A DNA stretch of 64,000 nt from Bolinopsis microptera (taxonomy: Eukaryota; Ctenophora; Tentaculata; Lobata; Bolinopsidae), in contig NC_087078.1 of the NCBI RefSeq assembly GCF_026151205.1, positions 4,793,675 through 4,857,674 on the forward strand, written 5' to 3'. Position numbers and translations under genes: made by a program. Positions within the stretch are counted from its first letter, which is position 1; each line of letters opens with the position of its first letter. Below the pieces are notes generated by a model. That model was not told where the DNA came from, did not search any database, and was given only the letters and a program-made list of their open reading frames with translations. Below are positions 63,420-64,000 of the stretch, piece by piece.

Positions 63420-63618
63420 ATCAATTAGACTCAAGAGATGAACAACAGATTTTCCCAAGAAATGTGGCCTACGCCCCGTGGCCTACACCCCAGTTTTCAA
63501 AGTTTACTAACATGAATAAAAGCCAGTATAATGACACTGATAGTACAATGGTGATAACTCACATCTCAACACGCTCTACTACAACACCCCAAGGGTCTGT
63601 GGCTTGGTCCAATGAGTG
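59054..63618 (-). CDS. Stomatin-like SPFH/Band 7 protein, C-terminal exons
   Basis: Minus-strand exons: 63618-63563 or 61389-61334 (alternative copies of one 56-nt exon), 60826-60748, 59652-59551 and 59209-59054, ending in TAA. Phases 0-2-0-0 agree. Visible motifs are ATDPWGVVVERVE (or ATAPWG), KDVRLPTNLQRAMAAEAEAF, REAKAKEIAANGERNAAHAL, AIQLRYLQ and TLTTIASEQNSTIVFPVP. All are diagnostic of the stomatin family and cover the end of the SPFH domain, the alanine-rich coiled coil and the C-terminal lipid-raft/oligomerisation motif. Stomatins are membrane-hairpin scaffolds that regulate ion channels at the inner face of the plasma membrane. The N-terminal half, with the hairpin, lies beyond the window. 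Identity within the family (stomatin or a paralogue) is not assigned. Confidence 0.88.
59700..60522. repeat. 35-bp minisatellite in a stomatin intron
   Basis: About 22 copies of a unit containing GACGAGGTACTGATTTATCA and CTATTACTAATTACA differ mainly by TACTGA/TAATGA. The array ends about 45 bases upstream (minus sense) of the acceptor of exon 59652-59551. Units abut directly, so there are no spacers. Confidence 0.95.
60837..60995. repeat. About 56-bp tandem repeat next to a stomatin acceptor
   Basis: About three copies of GTGAGCTACTTGAGTGAACA plus CTGTAGACTACCAGTTTGTTAAA begin about ten bases beyond the acceptor of exon 60826-60748 on the intron side. Confidence 0.9.
61334..61389 (-). CDS. 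Stomatin alternative exon, downstream copy
   Basis: A 56-nt exon (phase 0 to 2) encodes STLDLATAPWGVVVERVE plus two bases of an Ile codon, between TTTTAAG and GTGAGT. The length, phases and last nine residues equal those of 63618-63563. The usual aspartate of DPWG is replaced by alanine (APWG). Confidence 0.75.
61390..62640. other. Non-coding stretch between the two alternative exons
   Basis: AT-rich intron with short TTTAGTTAACAATCTAG repeats (about 61400-61465) and seven copies of a 12-bp CTTATTTGGCTG repeat at about 62036-62122. A dispersed-repeat word, GTGTAACGTTGCATGTTGGCG, lies near 62267. No exon seen. Confidence 0.5.
62640..63127 (-). pseudogene. Degenerate retroelement ORF fragment
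   Basis: Minus-strand frames read MAVERVDKQNISLIAKQKTV and later, in shifted frames, LENKVAEFLGEIN, LRDCCRVG, ALRKAKLLRTKEGYKS. The last part resembles the ORF1-type segment that precedes endonuclease-RT proteins in several invertebrate LINEs (L+D..R+G...A..VL+KAK.LR). Frame breaks show decay. It lies between the two stomatin alternative exons. Confidence 0.5.
63386..63419. repeat. Poly-C run of about 33 bases
   Basis: The longest of seven poly-C/poly-G runs in the window (others near 7450, 10955, 11090, 11982, 38886 and 40060). It follows a dispersed-repeat segment shared with about 6590. Its length may be uncertain in any assembly. Confidence 0.9.
63563..63618 (-). CDS. Stomatin alternative exon, upstream copy
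   Basis: A 56-nt exon (phase 0 to 2) encodes HSLDQATDPWGVVVERVE plus two bases of an Ile codon, between AACTAG and GTGAGT. It keeps the canonical LDQATDPWG. Both copies can splice in frame to 60826-60748. Including both would break the frame. Confidence 0.8.
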
Positions 63619-64000
63619 CTAGTTAGTAATGAGATTCAATCAATTAATCATTCAATTTATATAAAGTTGGTTATTAATGATTGTTAATTAAATCACAATA
63701 AATGATGAAATAAATATGACTATGATTATTTTTTGACAATTGCGATTGTAACTCAAAAATTCTAATTTGTAACTTTTGTGACTTTTGTATTTTGTAACCC
63801 TTTTATGACACCTCGTCAACCCAATAAATGTCCGAGTCACGTCATGACATATTTTTTTAAGGAGTTGTGCGATATGACAATACGTAGACACTGCAGTATG
63901 ATGAGTACTACCAGATCCTGGTGAAACTAATTTGAATAACGATATCACAACAGGACCTAATATTGGACATAATAAGATTACGAGATAAGGTGACTGAGTA
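63619..64000. other. Window end, intron of the stomatin gene
   Basis: AT-rich sequence without a recognised exon. The preceding SPFH-domain exons must lie beyond 64000. Confidence 0.5.

Overview
The window looks like nuclear DNA of an invertebrate metazoan. It is AT-rich, its genes are split into short exons with consistent GT-AG phases, and it holds several classes of animal transposon. There are no bacterial-style operons or ribosome binding sites. The sequence itself does not settle the lineage. Four multi-exon gene models can be assembled by eye from splice sites and reading-frame continuity.

Plus strand, 613-37123. A partial gene (613-12091) encodes a calponin-homology-like domain followed by a coiled-coil stretch. 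An ankyrin-repeat gene follows (16799-37123) and ends with a stop codon and an AATAAA signal. The phases would also allow these to be one large gene, split by a 4.4-kb fold-back transposon that landed on a 5' splice site. Minus strand, 40158-54853: an unusually intron-rich rhodopsin-class GPCR (TM1 to TM7 plus cytoplasmic tail). Its TM6-TM7 intron holds about 9.5 kb of 25-bp minisatellite, a truncated LINE and a nearly complete CR1-like LINE. Minus strand, 59054-63618: the C-terminal part of a stomatin/SPFH protein, with two candidate mutually exclusive copies of one 56-nt exon.

The most unusual feature recurs at several places. The two largest minisatellites (62-bp units at 7883-9963; 33-bp units at 23306-29594, interrupted by a hAT element) are built from the last bases of the preceding coding exon plus its 5' splice site. 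Smaller duplications of exon edge plus splice site occur at 1444-1501, 21996-22055, 52691-52804 and 53679-53702. A transposon target-site duplication also copied a donor (12092 and 16472). Splice-junction DNA seems to be a repeated seed for tandem duplication here.

Mobile elements supported by termini or coding remnants are: a hAT relic with an 8-bp target duplication (TSD); two fold-back elements with 8-bp TSDs; a TTAA-flanked palindrome; TA-flanked mariner-type elements; other TIR elements; a Penelope-like GIY-YIG relic with dispersed tails; a Helitron/PIF1 helicase relic; and several LINE fragments. All coordinates and splice choices come from reading the sequence, without alignment or transcript data.
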